A stretch of DNA of 64,000 bases from Lichtheimia corymbifera B2541 (GCA_000697475.1 JNEU01001054.1:62001-126000), one strand, 5' to 3'. Positions 40,262 to 52,313 are shown, counted from the first letter of the stretch. The notes: a model not told the origin generated them from the sequence alone. A program made the numbers and translations.

Positions 40262-41514
40262 GAAGAAAAAGAAAAAAGGAAGATGGAGGAAGAAGGCAAT
40301 GCCATGCGAAAAAGGGAAAAAGAGAAAGTAAAAAGATAAAGGCCAAGCGATCCAATGGGTGATGCCGGAGAAATGTAACCGGGTTGCTGCTTGGTTACTG
40401 CTCCGACAACTGTGGGCAACAATAATTGCCTTTACCGGCCATTCGGCAACTTCTCACCCGTCAAGTAGCTATCACTATCAGCCATCGTGCGCACACAACA
40501 AATACTTGAAGATCGGTGAAGAGATCAATAATCGGATAAACACATGCATCCTCCCGTAAACATACAGAATTGCTATATATGGGGATAATGAGATGGGCCA
40601 CACGGGTTATAGAACACCCTACTGTGTTGTGGGGGATGTGATAACAAAGATTTTGACAGAGGAAAAGTGTAACTCATGGGGTGGAATGTTTATTGTTGGA
40701 TCTTTGTCATAGGCATAAACGCCAAACAAATCTTGTCATACCCGATTGGCGGTGCTTGCCATCGAGACGAGACGGCAAGTATCCATGGATATCAGAAACA
40801 TTGCCCATAGCTCAGCAACCATCATTGAAACATACCTCGCAATATATCATGCAAGTGTGTCACAATTGCATCATTGTTGATCTTTCTTGCAGATCGCCTG
40901 CTGCATTTGTAGTCACATCCAATGCTGTGGTTGTAGGCTTGTGCGTTTCGGTTGGTGCACGGCAAAAAAGTTTCTTTGCTTCATTCACTGATATGGTGCG
41001 TGACAATGAACATATGAATGATGACAATGGTATGCAGAAGAGGATGAATGATATGTACGCGGATATGTGGATAAGAAAAAATGGTGGTATTCCAACCTGA
41101 AGATAATCTGATTCATCGACTAAGCAGAGAGGTTGGGGGCTTTGGTGAGATACAAACTTCGTTTTTATAATGATGGGTCAAACAATTTGTGGATATCACT
41201 CGCCATAATGATAAGGGATAATATGCGTATACTTTAGGCATTACATTGAAGAAGTGAAGGTGAGATATGACCACGACAATGGTGCTCTCCTGTAAACATT
41301 GAGGAAGTGACAAACTGTGATCCTTTATTGAAACTTGTATATTGAAGACTACGATGATAAGAAGGACGAACAATAGGAAGGGCAAGAGATGCGGGGAAGC
41401 GTCGGGGTGAAAATTGGCGATATATGATTTGCTGGCAATATCTGGTTCCGTTTCATTGACACGTCGTTCTCTTTGCTCCTCCGTTTTGGATTCCAACCAA
41501 ACTTGTTTGCGACC
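40262..41514. other. divergent intergenic region MFS / spf1
   Basis: Holds both promoters. A 139-codon plus frame at 40681-41100 has no recognisable domain and is not called. The leader of spf1 ends at 41514, just before its split start codon. Confidence 0.5.
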
Positions 41515-44500
41515 ATGTAAGGATCAGCAGATCATCCCTTGTCATCCTGTAAAATAGCTCATTGTTCGTCCCATTCAGGGCGCAGACACTTGTTCAATCC
41601 AAATCGATCGCGGCGGCATCGCTGCACCGACCTTTGCCACGGCATTGGCATCTGTACATTTGGCCATTCGCCAGCGTTCTTTATCCAGTGTGGACTTATG
41701 TCTACTTGTTCCAATACGACGTTTATATCGGATCCCAAGAATGGACTTTTGTTAGTCTTGGCAGCATTTTGACCCTACACGCCTTGACTTTCTTGGTATG
41801 CCAGTGGAGTGTGTCTATCAAGGCACTATTTACTTGCGTCAAGGTAAAGGATCGAATCACGTGTATTGGATTAAGATCATGGGGCACTTACATTTGTAAT
41901 TAAATAGGAGAAAGATATCAACAAGGCTACGATTATCAAGATTGTCCCGTTTCGACATCAAGGAATTGGTACTTTATGTGAGATCAAGCATACAGAGGTA
42001 ATTGGGTAGATCAAAAGGAATATCAGTAAGGTAACAAGCAATCTATGTCAATTAGGCCGATATTTGCTTTTACTTTCAACAAAACAAGTACATCTGGAAT
42101 GCAGACAAAAAGCACTTTCAAAAGCTGGTGTACCCATCCGATCTCAATCCACCTGTTTCGACATATCAATCACCCAAGGGTTTGACAACCAAAGCCGAAG
42201 TCGACAATGTACGACAAGTATATGGCCCTAACCGGTAAGTGGATAAAAAAAGTATCATGTATGCTATTGGTATTCATCGGTAATGTTTTCAAAGGTTCGA
42301 GATTCCTATGCCTACCTTCGTCGACCTCTTCAAAGAGCATGCGGTTGCTCCATTCTTTGTGTTCCAAATCTTTTGTGTCGGCCTGTGGTGCTTGGACGAG
42401 TATTGGTACTATTCGCTTTTCACTCTGGTTATGCTGGTGGTCTTTGAAGCAACCGTAGTCTTCCAACGCCTCAAGACGATTGGTGAATTCCGTGCCATGA
42501 ACCAAAAGCCTTTTACGGTTTACGTGAAGCGTGAAAAGAAGTGGATCCAGATTGAGAGCGATGAACTTCTCCCTGGTGATTTGGTGTCTATCAGTAAGTT
42601 GAGATGGTATGATGGGATACAAGTGATTAATCATGATCACTGTGAATAGCACGTACAAAGGAAGATTTCGCTGTCCCATGTGATCTTGTTATTGCTGAAG
42701 GTTCATGCATTGTCAACGAAGCTATGCTTTCCGGTGAATCAACACCTTTGTTGAAGGTATAGTAGCGATCGATGGGGATATTGAAAGTGCTTTAATATTA
42801 ACGGATGGATGATAGGAATCTATTGCTTTGAGAAATCCTAATGATAGCTTCGACCTCGTCAATGTCGACAAGTTGAATGTGCTTTATGGTGGTACCAAGG
42901 TGCTTCAAGTCACTCCCCCTGAGAATGGATCTGCTCCTGATGGCGGATGTTTGTGTGTTGTTGCTCGTACTGGTTTTGGTACATCGCAAGGCAACCTCGT
43001 TCGCACAATGATCTTCTCTACTGAGCGCGTCACTGCCAACAATGTCGAAGCTTTGCTTTTCATCCTGTTCTTGTGTGTATTCGCTATTGCCGCTTCTTAT
43101 TATGTCTGGACAAAGGGCGTGGAGAATGGACGAAAGCGATCGAAGCTGCTTCTGGATTGTATTCTTATTATCACATCTGTTGTCCCTCCTGAATTGCCCA
43201 TGGAACTCAGTATGGCTGTCAATAGTAGCTTGGTGGCTTTATCAAAGTTTGGTAAGTCCTTTTTGGGGGATAATTCACTGCATGATACTAACCATAATGT
43301 GTTTAGCTATCTTTTGTACCGAGCCTTTCCGCATCCCATTCGCAGGAAGAGTGGATGTCTGCTGCTTTGACAAGACTGGCACATTGACAGGTGAAGATCT
43401 CGTGTTTGAAGGTGTTGCAATGGCAGAGTAAGTTGAAAAAAAGAGGCCACTGGTATTTTTGAATGCTGAACTTATATGTTATCGTAGTGCCAAGATGCCT
43501 AGCAATCAATTGGAACCTGCTACTGTTGTGCCCAAAGAGACCAAGTGGGTGCTCGCATCCGCCCATGCACTCGTGCAACTAGAGGACGGCATTGTTGGTG
43601 ACCCCATGGAAAAGGAAACACTCAAAGCTTTGCAATGGGAACTTGGATCACATGAAATCGTTGCCCCCAGAGAAGAGAAGAAGAGAGAAAACCTTCAAAT
43701 TCGTCGTCGCTTCCAATTTTCTTCGGCTCTCAAGCGTCAATCATCTGTTTCAATCCTCGTTCATCCCGAATTCGGTCGCCATAAGACTTTTGTTGCTACT
43801 AAAGGTGCACCAGAGACACTCCGTGAGATGTATAGCAACGTTCCTGAAGGCTATGATGATACGTATCAATACTTTACTCGCAAAGGAAGCCGTGTCCTTG
43901 CCCTTGGCTACAAATTCTTGGAAGATGGATTGTCCACAGATCAGGTATGCAGTTTGATATGTCAAAGGCTCATCAGAAACTAAATTAATGCGTGCGATAG
44001 ATCAACAACCTTTCTCGTGAATCGGTGGAATCCAACTTGATCTTTGCTGGTTTCATTGTCTTTTCATGCCCTCTCAAGGAAGATGCTATTGAAGCTCTCA
44101 AGGAATTGAATGCCTCTTCGCACCGCTGTATCATGATCACTGGCGACAACCCGCTCACTGCTTGTGCTGTTGCACGTGAAGTTGCCATTGTGGAGCGTGA
44201 TGTGCTCATCGTGGACAAGTTGGACAACAAGGTTATCTTCCATTCGGTGGATGAATCGATTCGTTTCGAAGTGGACCCAGATACGCCCTTGGATCAAAAG
44301 TTGTTGGATCAATACGACATTTGCTTGACTGGTTCGGCTATGAGTGACTTTATGGAGAAACCAAACATGAGGTTGCTTCTGGAGCACACATGGGTTTACG
44401 CACGCGTATCACCATCTCAAAAGGTACTTTTGATTTCTAATCAAATAGCAAGAGAGCTAACGGCTTTATAGGAATATTTATTGACAGGATTGAAGGATCT

Positions 44501-45986
44501 TGGATACACTACATTGATGGCCGGTGATGGTACTAATGATGTTGGTGCCTTAAAACAAGCTCATATTGGTGTTGCACTACTTGATGGTACTCCTGAGGAT
44601 CTCAAAAAGATTGCTGAACGTCAACGTATCGATCGCTTGAAGGATATGTACGAGCAACAAAAGAGAATGGCAGCCCGCTTCAATGCCCCTGTTCCACCAC
44701 CACCTCCTGCTATTGCACACTTGTATCCCGACTTTGCTCAGCGTGAACAACAGCGTCATGCCAACATGACCGTAGCCCAACGTCGTCAAGAAGAGCAGAA
44801 GCGAAAGGTAGATATATCGGTTTCTTGAAGCATCTAGCGTGGAACTAACTTGGTATTAGCTCGAGTCAATGACTAGCAAGTTTATGGAAGATATGGATAT
44901 GGAAGAGCCCCCAACTATCAAATTTGGTGATGCATCGGTTGCTGCTCCATTCACCTCCAAGTTGCGTAATGTTATGGCTGGTAAGATTGGAATTTACAAA
45001 TGATGATGTTTCTAGCACTCACACAAAACCATAGTCAACAACATCATTCGTCAAGGACGCTGCACACTTGTTGCCACCATCCAAATGTACAAGATCCTTG
45101 CCTTGAATTGCTTGATTTCCGCCTATAGTTTGTCCGTGTTGTATCTTGATGGCATCAAATTTGGTGATTTGCAAGTGACCATTTCGGGAATGCTTATGGC
45201 CGTGTGCTTCTTGTGTATCTCCCGCGGCAAGGTATGGACGATTGTCTTCCTTTCCTTGAAAAATTTACTCACTCCAATGTATTACAGCCCCTTCAAAAGT
45301 TGTCCAAGGAACGCCCTCAACCCAACATTTTCAATCCATACATTATCCTCTCAGTCCTCGGTCAATTCGCTGTTCACATTGCTGCTTTGATCTACGTCAA
45401 CTCGCTAGCCAACTACCATGAACCGTAAGTGTTTTTTCTCAGGCAGGCGCTCTTATATTTGTTGCTCACGCGATGCATAGACCTAAGGAGGTGGATCTCG
45501 AGGGAGAATTTGAGCCAAGCTTGTTGAATAGCGGTGTCTACCTCATCCAACTTTCGATGCAAGTATCAACCTTTGCAATCAATTATCAGGTACGTCGTCT
45601 TCAAGATCGCGTCAAGGAGGCAATTGAATGCTTAAATGTTTAATCATAGGGCTATCCTTTCCGTGAACGCATTCAAGACAACAAGACATTGTATTATGGA
45701 TTGATGTCTGTGGGTGGTATTGCTTTGGCTGGTGCTACCGAGATGTTCCCAGAGGTGAATGAACAACTCAAATTGGTCAAATTCCCTGGTGCCGTAAGTA
45801 TCTCGAAAGAAAGGTCGTGCGGATGAGATTTTGGTATCCTAATGCTTCTTATGCTAGTTCCGTGATAAGTTGACGCTCGTCATGATCCTCGATTTCGGCA
45901 TTTCTTATCTCATTGAGGTGACAACAAAGATGTTATTTGCTGACAACCGAGCGAAGGCCATTGCCCGTCGAGGAAGGAAGGATTAG
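41515..45986 (+). CDS. spf1: P5A-type ATPase Spf1 (ATP13A1-like, ER transmembrane-helix dislocase)
   Basis: Seventeen exons, with 16 introns at 41517-41578, 41844-41907, 41998-42055, 42235-42294, 42594-42649, 42757-42815, 43252-43306, 43428-43487, 43945-44000, 44424-44471, 44808-44859, 44981-45034, 45232-45287, 45425-45480, 45590-45649 and 45794-45857. All join in frame and give 1183 aa, close to the usual 1200. The start codon is AT (41515-41516) plus G (41579), making ACCATGGCGCAG after splicing. Motifs: [14 protein letters not shown]4 [13 protein letters not shown] (about 439), phosphorylation loop [11 protein letters not shown] (about 480), [10 protein letters not shown] and [14 protein letters not shown] (about 811). 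Spf1 removes mislocalised tail-anchored and mitochondrial proteins from the ER membrane and affects ER ion and sterol homeostasis. Confidence 0.97.
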
Positions 45987-46284
45987 ATGGAGCACATTAT
46001 GGTAGATAACAACATTCCCCCCTTTTAATACAGTTTTCTTTCAGAGAATAGAAGAACAATGTATAATACTGTTCAAAAATCACCTTGACAACATATTTGT
46101 TACACAATGGAACAATGAAGTGAAATTTGTGGTCAATCCAACTTTTGGCCATTGTCCCCCGTCTTGCTTCTTCCTTATAAAAAGAGTCCAATCTCACCGA
46201 TTTCTACCCTTCAGTCATCTATTCTTCTACAACTCGTTTTACCTCTTAGACCTCTACTGTACTATCTTCTCTACTACAACCAAC
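45987..46284. promoter_or_regulatory. promoter of mini-gene 1 (duplicated block)
   Basis: Contains a TATA box at 46176-46184 (TATAAAAAG) 109 bp before the ATG, and an upstream block at about 46085-46149 that is clearly similar to 47301-47378 upstream of mini-gene 2. In both copies the block begins about 200 bp before the start codon (200 and 198 bp). Shared words include TGACAAC, ACACxATGGAACA and TGTGGTCAAT. Confidence 0.65.
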
Positions 46285-46471
46285 ATGCGATTCCACGGTG
46301 CTACTCCAGTTAACAAGAACACAGACTCCGAGCCTAACTACTGCCTTTCCCATGGCTACTTCCACAACAGCTGGTGCCCACAATGCCAGAGCAACATCGT
46401 AAGTAGCCTTTTTCAGTGATCTCTGCTGATACCGTGATGATGCTAAGCCATGTTCTATATCATCATAGTAA
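46285..46471 (+). CDS. Cys/His-rich mini-protein 1 (38 aa), intron before stop
   Basis: Exon 46285-46398 encodes 38 residues. A 70-nt intron (46399-46468, GTAAGT...ATAG) is followed at once by TAA (46469-46471). The C-terminal half reads NYCLSHGYFHNSWCPQCQ, with a C-x2-H-x8-C-x2-C spacing that could bind one zinc. Its paralogue 1.2 kb downstream keeps the same residues and the same intron position. No signal peptide or membrane segment is present. No family is recognised. If the intron were retained, six extra residues would be added before a stop. A TATA box and a conserved upstream block support transcription. Confidence 0.65.
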
Positions 46472-47498
46472 TTGACCTTGGGGACTATGCATCGAACAAG
46501 AAGGAACATGTTATTACATCATCCTTTAACAATGAAACATACCACTGTAGCACATGACTGTAAACACATTTATAATTTCAATATACGTTGTCCCTTACAT
46601 CTAATTGATTTCATCATCGTGGTATAAATAATGTGGTCGGATTGTTGGTGATGTTGGCTCGCTGAGTTTCAGAACCATTCGGGTTGACTCTATGGGTCAA
46701 ATACGTCTTAACAACGTCTAGGTTTATTGGCTTATACAAAGACCGAAAGGGCTACTCATATGTGGTAGTGTTTTCCGTTTTCCTTGCGGCTCATTATAAT
46801 TGGGATGACAAATAAAAGACATTATGCCGCTGAACATGACACGATTTAGGTATCGTTTCCACTTTTCATGCATGATGGGATCGACGTAGTGCTATACCAC
46901 CATACAGTATAGCTTTGTGTGATACCACCAATGACCCCTCACCTTCTCAAATAGCGAAATGCTGAACGATATGGTGTTGTTGCATTTGTTGTTAACGTAG
47001 ATCATTGTCTTCATCAATGGCAAGATTGACAACAAACACTTTAGGTGCCACTACTACAGCATATACTAGTAAATGATAGCGTGTTGCATCATGTTGGAGG
47101 TATTTAAAAACTAATTTCTCTTCCAATGATGATATATTGATGGTGATTGAAATTGCTCACCTCAATCTGAGGACCCAAATGTTGTTCAAGGAGGTGTGTT
47201 TTGTGATTGATAGGTAGCTGCATAAACAGGTTCTTGCAGGATCACCGATTGAATCAACTTTTTCTTGCTCAGACAAACGAACCATGATGCATGGGGTTGT
47301 TTGACAACCATCTTGGCAATGTCTTTGTCACACGATGGAACATTGATGCCGGTATTGTGGTCAATGCCACCTTTGACAACCAAATCTTTTTGTTGTCGTG
47401 TACCAATACTTCCACTATTTCACGGTATATATAAAGGGTCCCTCGATCATTGATAATCTCGACTCTATATCCTATCTCTCATTTCCTCATTTACAAAC
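46472..47498. other. intergenic between mini-genes, with duplicated promoter block
   Basis: No other gene is supported. The right end holds the promoter of mini-gene 2: a block at about 47301-47378 similar to 46085-46149, and a TATA box at 47428-47437. A minus frame at 47383-47186 covers the same block; see the findings. Confidence 0.5.
47428..47437 (+). promoter_or_regulatory. TATA box of mini-gene 2
   Basis: TATATAAAGG lies 71 bp before the ATG at 47499. Mini-gene 1 has its TATAAAAAG at 46176-46184. Confidence 0.6.
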
Positions 47499-47690
47499 AT
47501 GCAAATCCAAGGCCGTGAACTTGTTAATCAACATGCCGATGCTGACCGAGGAGGCAACTATTGTTTCTCTCACAACTGCTACTACCATCACAGCTGGTGC
47601 CCAAAGTGCAAGACGAGAATTGTAAGATAGCATTGGGTTCCTTCAACCTGTAGCATTCATTCATTTGGTGTTTATTATGCAATGTAGTGA
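47499..47690 (+). CDS. Cys/His-rich mini-protein 2 (41 aa), intron before stop
   Basis: Exon 47499-47621 encodes 41 residues. A 66-nt intron (47622-47687, GTAAGA...GTAG) is followed at once by TGA (47688-47690). The sequence ends NYCFSHNCYYHHSWCPKCKT plus two residues, with C-x2-H-x8-C-x2-C and an extra Cys. It aligns with mini-protein 1 along its whole length: a basic/polar N-terminal part with (L)VN..AD, then the Cys/His module. A duplication of gene plus promoter is the simplest origin. Function is unknown; a zinc-binding peptide is inference. Confidence 0.65.
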
Positions 47691-48083
47691 TTGATCCGCG
47701 TCATTGGAACAAGAAGACCTCGAACAATGAGACCAATCGTTATGACTAGGAGGACCCACCACTATCATCCCAATAATGCTTCATTGTAGACAATACATGT
47801 ACACATAAAGGTCCCCTTAAACTTTAAACTCCCGCATTGTTGTCGAATGAGACAATACATTCACAAAACATGTGTCGGTGTGATAATTGTTTAGGATACC
47901 TACGTAGGTTCATCCATGTGTATACGCTGATTGATATTATTATACTGACAACAAGAAAACGAAAGGGGGAGAAAGCATATACTACTATATGTAACCATGC
48001 GGAAGGGAATGGAAGGGAAGGTGTGTAAATTATGTACAAGAGAGCGATTGAAATGCGCGGGTGGGGTGGTTTGTCTATCTTGT
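47691..48083. other. intergenic, convergent tails
   Basis: 3' sides of mini-gene 2 and of the convergent SET/MYND gene. No gene is seen. Confidence 0.5.
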
Positions 48084-49604
48084 TCATTCCTTCAAGCGTA
48101 ATTTCTGATCACGTTCAAAGATCCATTGGAGTTCAATGATTTCCCGCCAGAGACTACAATCTTGACCAAAGACGACTTGGACAACATGGCGACCATCATC
48201 AATCCATGTGCGGACACCATTTTGATAGATGCGCTCCAGTTTGCGACCGATACCAGCAAGTTCCAATTGAACGAGAGAATTCCAAGAAGAGCGAGCAAGG
48301 ATGACAGTGTGATAAGCGAGAATGGGATGCAATGGTGGATAAAGTAGACTGTAAACGACATAAAGATATAATGAGACCCGTGAAGCTTCCACCCATCTAT
48401 CTTGAGCCATCAGCACACGTAATAAGCGACGTGCTTCGCGAATGCTTGATAAAGTGAATGCAGGTACGCTTGGGATTTGTAACAGGCTGACAAGAGCGTG
48501 CAATACACGACGACTATCGGCCTCATACGAACGAGTATAGCGACCATGATGATGATGCTGATAGATCTCTGGAGCAAGAATACGACTGGTGTAATGAGTA
48601 AAGTTGGGGATATCCAAGGTGCGTGGCGTTGCCATGCCACTGCTGTATTGGCTCGATGGGCTGCCACCTCGTGTATATTTCTTGGTCATTGTCAACACGT
48701 TCCATGCCTTGCAATGCTCTTCTACGGTCTTTTCAGTTTCTGGTTGGTGCATGTCAAGCAGCTGATCAATAGCACGCATGTCGCCTTCGCAACGTACACA
48801 TTTGCACTGGAATGTATCACCAAAGCGACTTTTTAAGGCTGTTTGGCGTTCCTGTTTGTTGGCAACAAGGTCGACGTAGCTGATGGTGATGGGCTCATTG
48901 GAAGGAATGTCTTGAAGAGCAACAATGTGTTGAGCACCCCGTTTATAAACGATGCCAGCGTTTGGACGACAAGAGTGAGCGATAACAAGTGGCGTGATTG
49001 GATATACACCAAGAGCGACTGGATCCATATGTTGATCATGATCGCATATATTGAATGCTGCCACTTTTATGCGGTGCCACAAGTCGACAAGTTGATCTTT
49101 GGAGTATTGACAACCAAAAGGCTCGAGCGCGGTGGCAACGGCGGCCATGTCCGGATTGGTGTCACCATGGAGAGGGGCTGGTGATAAGCGTTCAAGGGCA
49201 TCCATGGCAGCAGGTAGCGCTGGCGGAGTATGCGAATGATGCTTACTCAGGCGATTGTGACTATGGAGCGTCAGTGCTGTTCGTTCCAACAACCATCGAT
49301 CAGCGTCCACATCCACATAAACGTCGCTATCCTGGGGTTCACAAAGCACTCGATGAAATTGTACCCATGCATTTCGAAAGCATTCGGTGCTGCAGAAATA
49401 AGCAGAATGACATCGTGAACAACACTGTAAAGCCGTCTTGCGTAGACAATAGTTGCATCGTTCTCCTCGAATGGTGGGTTGCGGTACTGAGGCCAGTGGC
49501 GTTTGTTTCATAAGAATGGTGCCCGTTGCAATATGCTGCTTTGCCACAAGTCGTTCATCCTTTACAGCAACTGTTCCACCTTGGCTTTTTATGAAGGCAT
49601 CCAT
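48084..49604 (-). CDS. SET and MYND domain (SMYD-type) methyltransferase
   Basis: An intronless gene of 506 aa from ATG 49604. The MYND zinc finger is at about 50-88 (CNYC, CCSRCHSAYFCSTEC, HRVLC). It splits the SET domain in the usual SMYD manner: an N-terminal SET part with the substrate-free strand at about 15-45, then the C-terminal part with AHSCRPNAGIVY (about 209-220), ITISYVD (about 239-245) and a post-SET Cys cluster FQCKCVRC (about 266-272). The classic NHSC motif reads AHSC here. A helical TPR-like C-terminus follows. SMYD proteins methylate lysines of histones and other proteins; the target is unknown. The absence of introns contrasts with most neighbours. The frame stays open further upstream, but those residues look like untranslated leader. 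Confidence 0.9.
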   Translation of the reverse strand: MDAFIKSQGGTVAVKDERLVAKQHIATGTILMKQTPLASVPQPTIRGERCNYCLRKTALQCCSRCHSAYFCSTECFRNAWVQFHRVLCEPQDSDVYVDVDADRWLLERTALTLHSHNRLSKHHSHTPPALPAAMDALERLSPAPLHGDTNPDMAAVATALEPFGCQYSKDQLVDLWHRIKVAAFNICDHDQHMDPVALGVYPITPLVIAHSCRPNAGIVYKRGAQHIVALQDIPSNEPITISYVDLVANKQERQTALKSRFGDTFQCKCVRCEGDMRAIDQLLDMHQPETEKTVEEHCKAWNVLTMTKKYTRGGSPSSQYSSGMATPRTLDIPNFTHYTSRILAPEIYQHHHHGRYTRSYEADSRRVLHALVSLLQIPSVPAFTLSSIREARRLLRVLMAQDRWVEASRVSLYLYVVYSLLYPPLHPILAYHTVILARSSWNSLVQLELAGIGRKLERIYQNGVRTWIDDGRHVVQVVFGQDCSLWREIIELQWIFERDQKLRLKE

Positions 49605-50830
49605 GGCAAATTCAAAGAGAAACAAAGAAAGAAGTGAGAGAAGAAAGGGCGAATCAAGCAACTCAAGCTCAGAAATCTTTTGAAAAAACAGTGTTTGGTG
49701 CCTTGATGCCATATATGGATCAGCAAGATGAAACTCCACATTTACAGCGGCTAATTGACCGGATACATACATATACGTTGATGCCTTCAATATTCTTGAC
49801 AAATAAATGCCCATATTCCAATCCTTTGATATACCTGGTCAAGTAAAATAAAAATCACTCGAATACTATCATCATTTCTATATGACATGAATAACAATGA
49901 ATGTGATCTGTTTCATAAGGTGAAGCGTCATCACAATTGTATGACAAATGATGAATAATGGGAATTGCTTATGTAGCTGTGACCTGTAGAATTTAGCTGC
50001 TTACCATATAGCAAGCAAGAATACGATACAAAAAGTTGGTTATACATTTTAGCATGTGAATAAAAGAACCCGCTTCACATCAATAGGTCTAAATGGATGC
50101 CGCTTTCGATCCAAAAGATTTCATGCATAATGCAGCCTGCATGCCTTATTGGTTATACAAACGCATGTGTTTTAGGGGCATGCAGCTGTTTAGGATCGAT
50201 AAAAGGGGAACAGGGCAAATGTGCCTGACGCTGAGACACATGCCGTCAAACCAATGGCTTTCATTGTTCAGGTTTAGGTGGGCAGATTATATGGGGATTT
50301 GCTTGGTGATGAAGGCGGCGGCCTAGTAAATACCACACCACACATACACCACGATTACGATCTCTTGATGTCACCACGTGAGAACGATTTCCCGATTTGT
50401 TATTATTGGTCACCGAGCAATCTGCGAGATACCAAATATGAGCGTTTTTCATTATTATCTGTTTGTGTGCATGATAAAGCTTATACGCCGCCTTGGTTCT
50501 GCTCCCCAACTTGAGCTCTCACATAGTACTTCTTGGCTTTCGACATGTCGTGCTTTAGAAGATTGACACTAACGGTGATTGAAACAAGACATCCGATTTT
50601 GATTCATCGAGTTTTGTGCTTGAAACATGAGTGGCAGATCATGGCTGAATGAATAATAGCTGCATCCAGTTGATTGGGTTGGTTCTGCGCTTTTGATTTT
50701 TTAAGCTATTCCTGCCCAAAGTGACCTCACAATTTGACTCCTCTTCTTTTTACTTCCCCTTGTTTTACTCTCGCCACCATTATTAATTGACCACACTTGC
50801 TCTGTTCGCTCGTTTCTTTTTCTTTTCTTC
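49605..50830. other. divergent intergenic region
   Basis: Promoters of the SMYD-type gene (minus) and of the methyltransferase gene (plus, starting at 50831). Only short overlapping frames occur (50093-50566). The 50700-50825 stretch is pyrimidine-rich, as in other leaders of this window. Confidence 0.5.
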
Positions 50831-52313
50831 ATGGGCAATACGCCATCCGATTTACAGTGGTATCCTGATGGCAATCCACCTCCTTTACGTCGTTCAACAA
50901 CACAAAGGACGTCAGACAGCAACAGGAGCCACAGTGACAGGCCACCAGGATTTGCCAACTTTTTCGAAGCAGCTGCGGTAACACCACCAGCAGCGCCAAC
51001 ACCACCACGACGACAACATTTACGACAACCAAAGCGAGAAGGCAGTTGCAGTACGATTTCATCAACAAGCACTCTATCGAGTACGAGCAAATCACTTTCC
51101 CAGAAAACACCACCAAATGGCCCTTCTCGTATGCCATCAGAGACATCAACTGCTTCAACATTAGTGCAAGCGGATGCTTCACCGGTTGACAAATCAACAT
51201 CCAAACCTTCATCAGCAATGATGATGGACAATGATATGGTATGTAAACGATTTCATTCAAGCTTAAAAATAGCTTTTGCTGATCATTCATGTTTCTACAG
51301 CACACACTACTCAAGCGTGTCCTTGGTGGTTTGTGCAAGGCACCTGTGCATCGAATATTATCATCATGCAAAGAACATTCTATCCGACCCAATGTGTTGG
51401 AAATTGGCTGTGGACAAGGATCTTGGTATGTTACCCCGCCATTTTTTTTCACACACACACGCACATGCATGCTTTCCCATGCTGTTGCATTTATTATCCC
51501 AGTGCTAACTTGGATCCCTTTTTGACAGGATTATCGATATGGCAACCGAATTTCCAAAAGCAGGTGCGTTTCATTCTTTCGGGCTGTGTGGATTACTTTC
51601 TTTGTTATCTCCATGATCCATATCTATGGGAATTACTAATGTGCAACATCTACAGATTTCCATGGTGTTGATATAAGTCTACCAGCGATACCACCGGATG
51701 CAAAACGCAACAATACATATTTCAAGGTGCATAAATGTCGGCAGGAACCATTATCTTTTGCGGATGATACGTTTGATTATATCCACATGCGTATGCTGCT
51801 ATGTCGTTTCACTCATCCCGAGTGGGTCCGATTGCTGAGAGAAATCATGCGTGTGTTAAAACCAGGCGGCTATTTGGAGATCGTTGATTTGGATTACACT
51901 GTGAAGCGTGCTGGTTCTCGCGGCAATGACTTGATCAATCATCAAAGTAAGTGAGGTGTGATGTACACGCTAAAAGATGCAAGGACTCATTTCATGTCTT
52001 TACAGTGTTAGAAATGATGCTCAAGGAACATCAAATTGATCTTCAACGTGCTCGTCATTTACCCACATGGCTGCAAACGGATTTTGTGGATATTCAGCAA
52101 GATCGGGTTGTGGTACCACTGGATTGGGCTAATGCCGACCACGCTGTTGTGCAAGCTCTCTTTGCAAAGATCGACGCTATACCACCAGACGAATGTCAAA
52201 AACAACAACCACATTGTGTTATTTATAATTGCTATGGTCGTAAACCTACTAATACTCTTGATGATACCTGGGATACGATGGTTAATGACTTTGCCAGTGG
52301 CTATATAGATTGA
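50831..52313 (+). CDS. class I SAM-dependent methyltransferase with disordered N-terminus
   Basis: Exons 50831-51238, 51301-51425, 51529-51563 (35 nt), 51656-51946 and 52006-52313 give 388 aa. The first exon (136 aa) is Ser/Thr/Pro-rich and disordered. The catalytic domain starts at about 137: motif I VLEIGCGQGSW at about 168-178, an acidic loop DFHGVDIS, DDTFDYIHMR (motif II region) and VLKPGGYLEIVDLD (motif III region). This resembles the broad group of fungal methyltransferases that includes LaeA-type regulators, but the substrate (small molecule, lipid or protein) cannot be told. It converges on the bZIP gene, 222 bp apart. Confidence 0.88.

Noticed and set aside
40681..41100. 139-codon plus frame between the MFS gene and spf1
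   Set aside because: Low-quality composition, no domain, and it lies in a region expected to hold two promoters.
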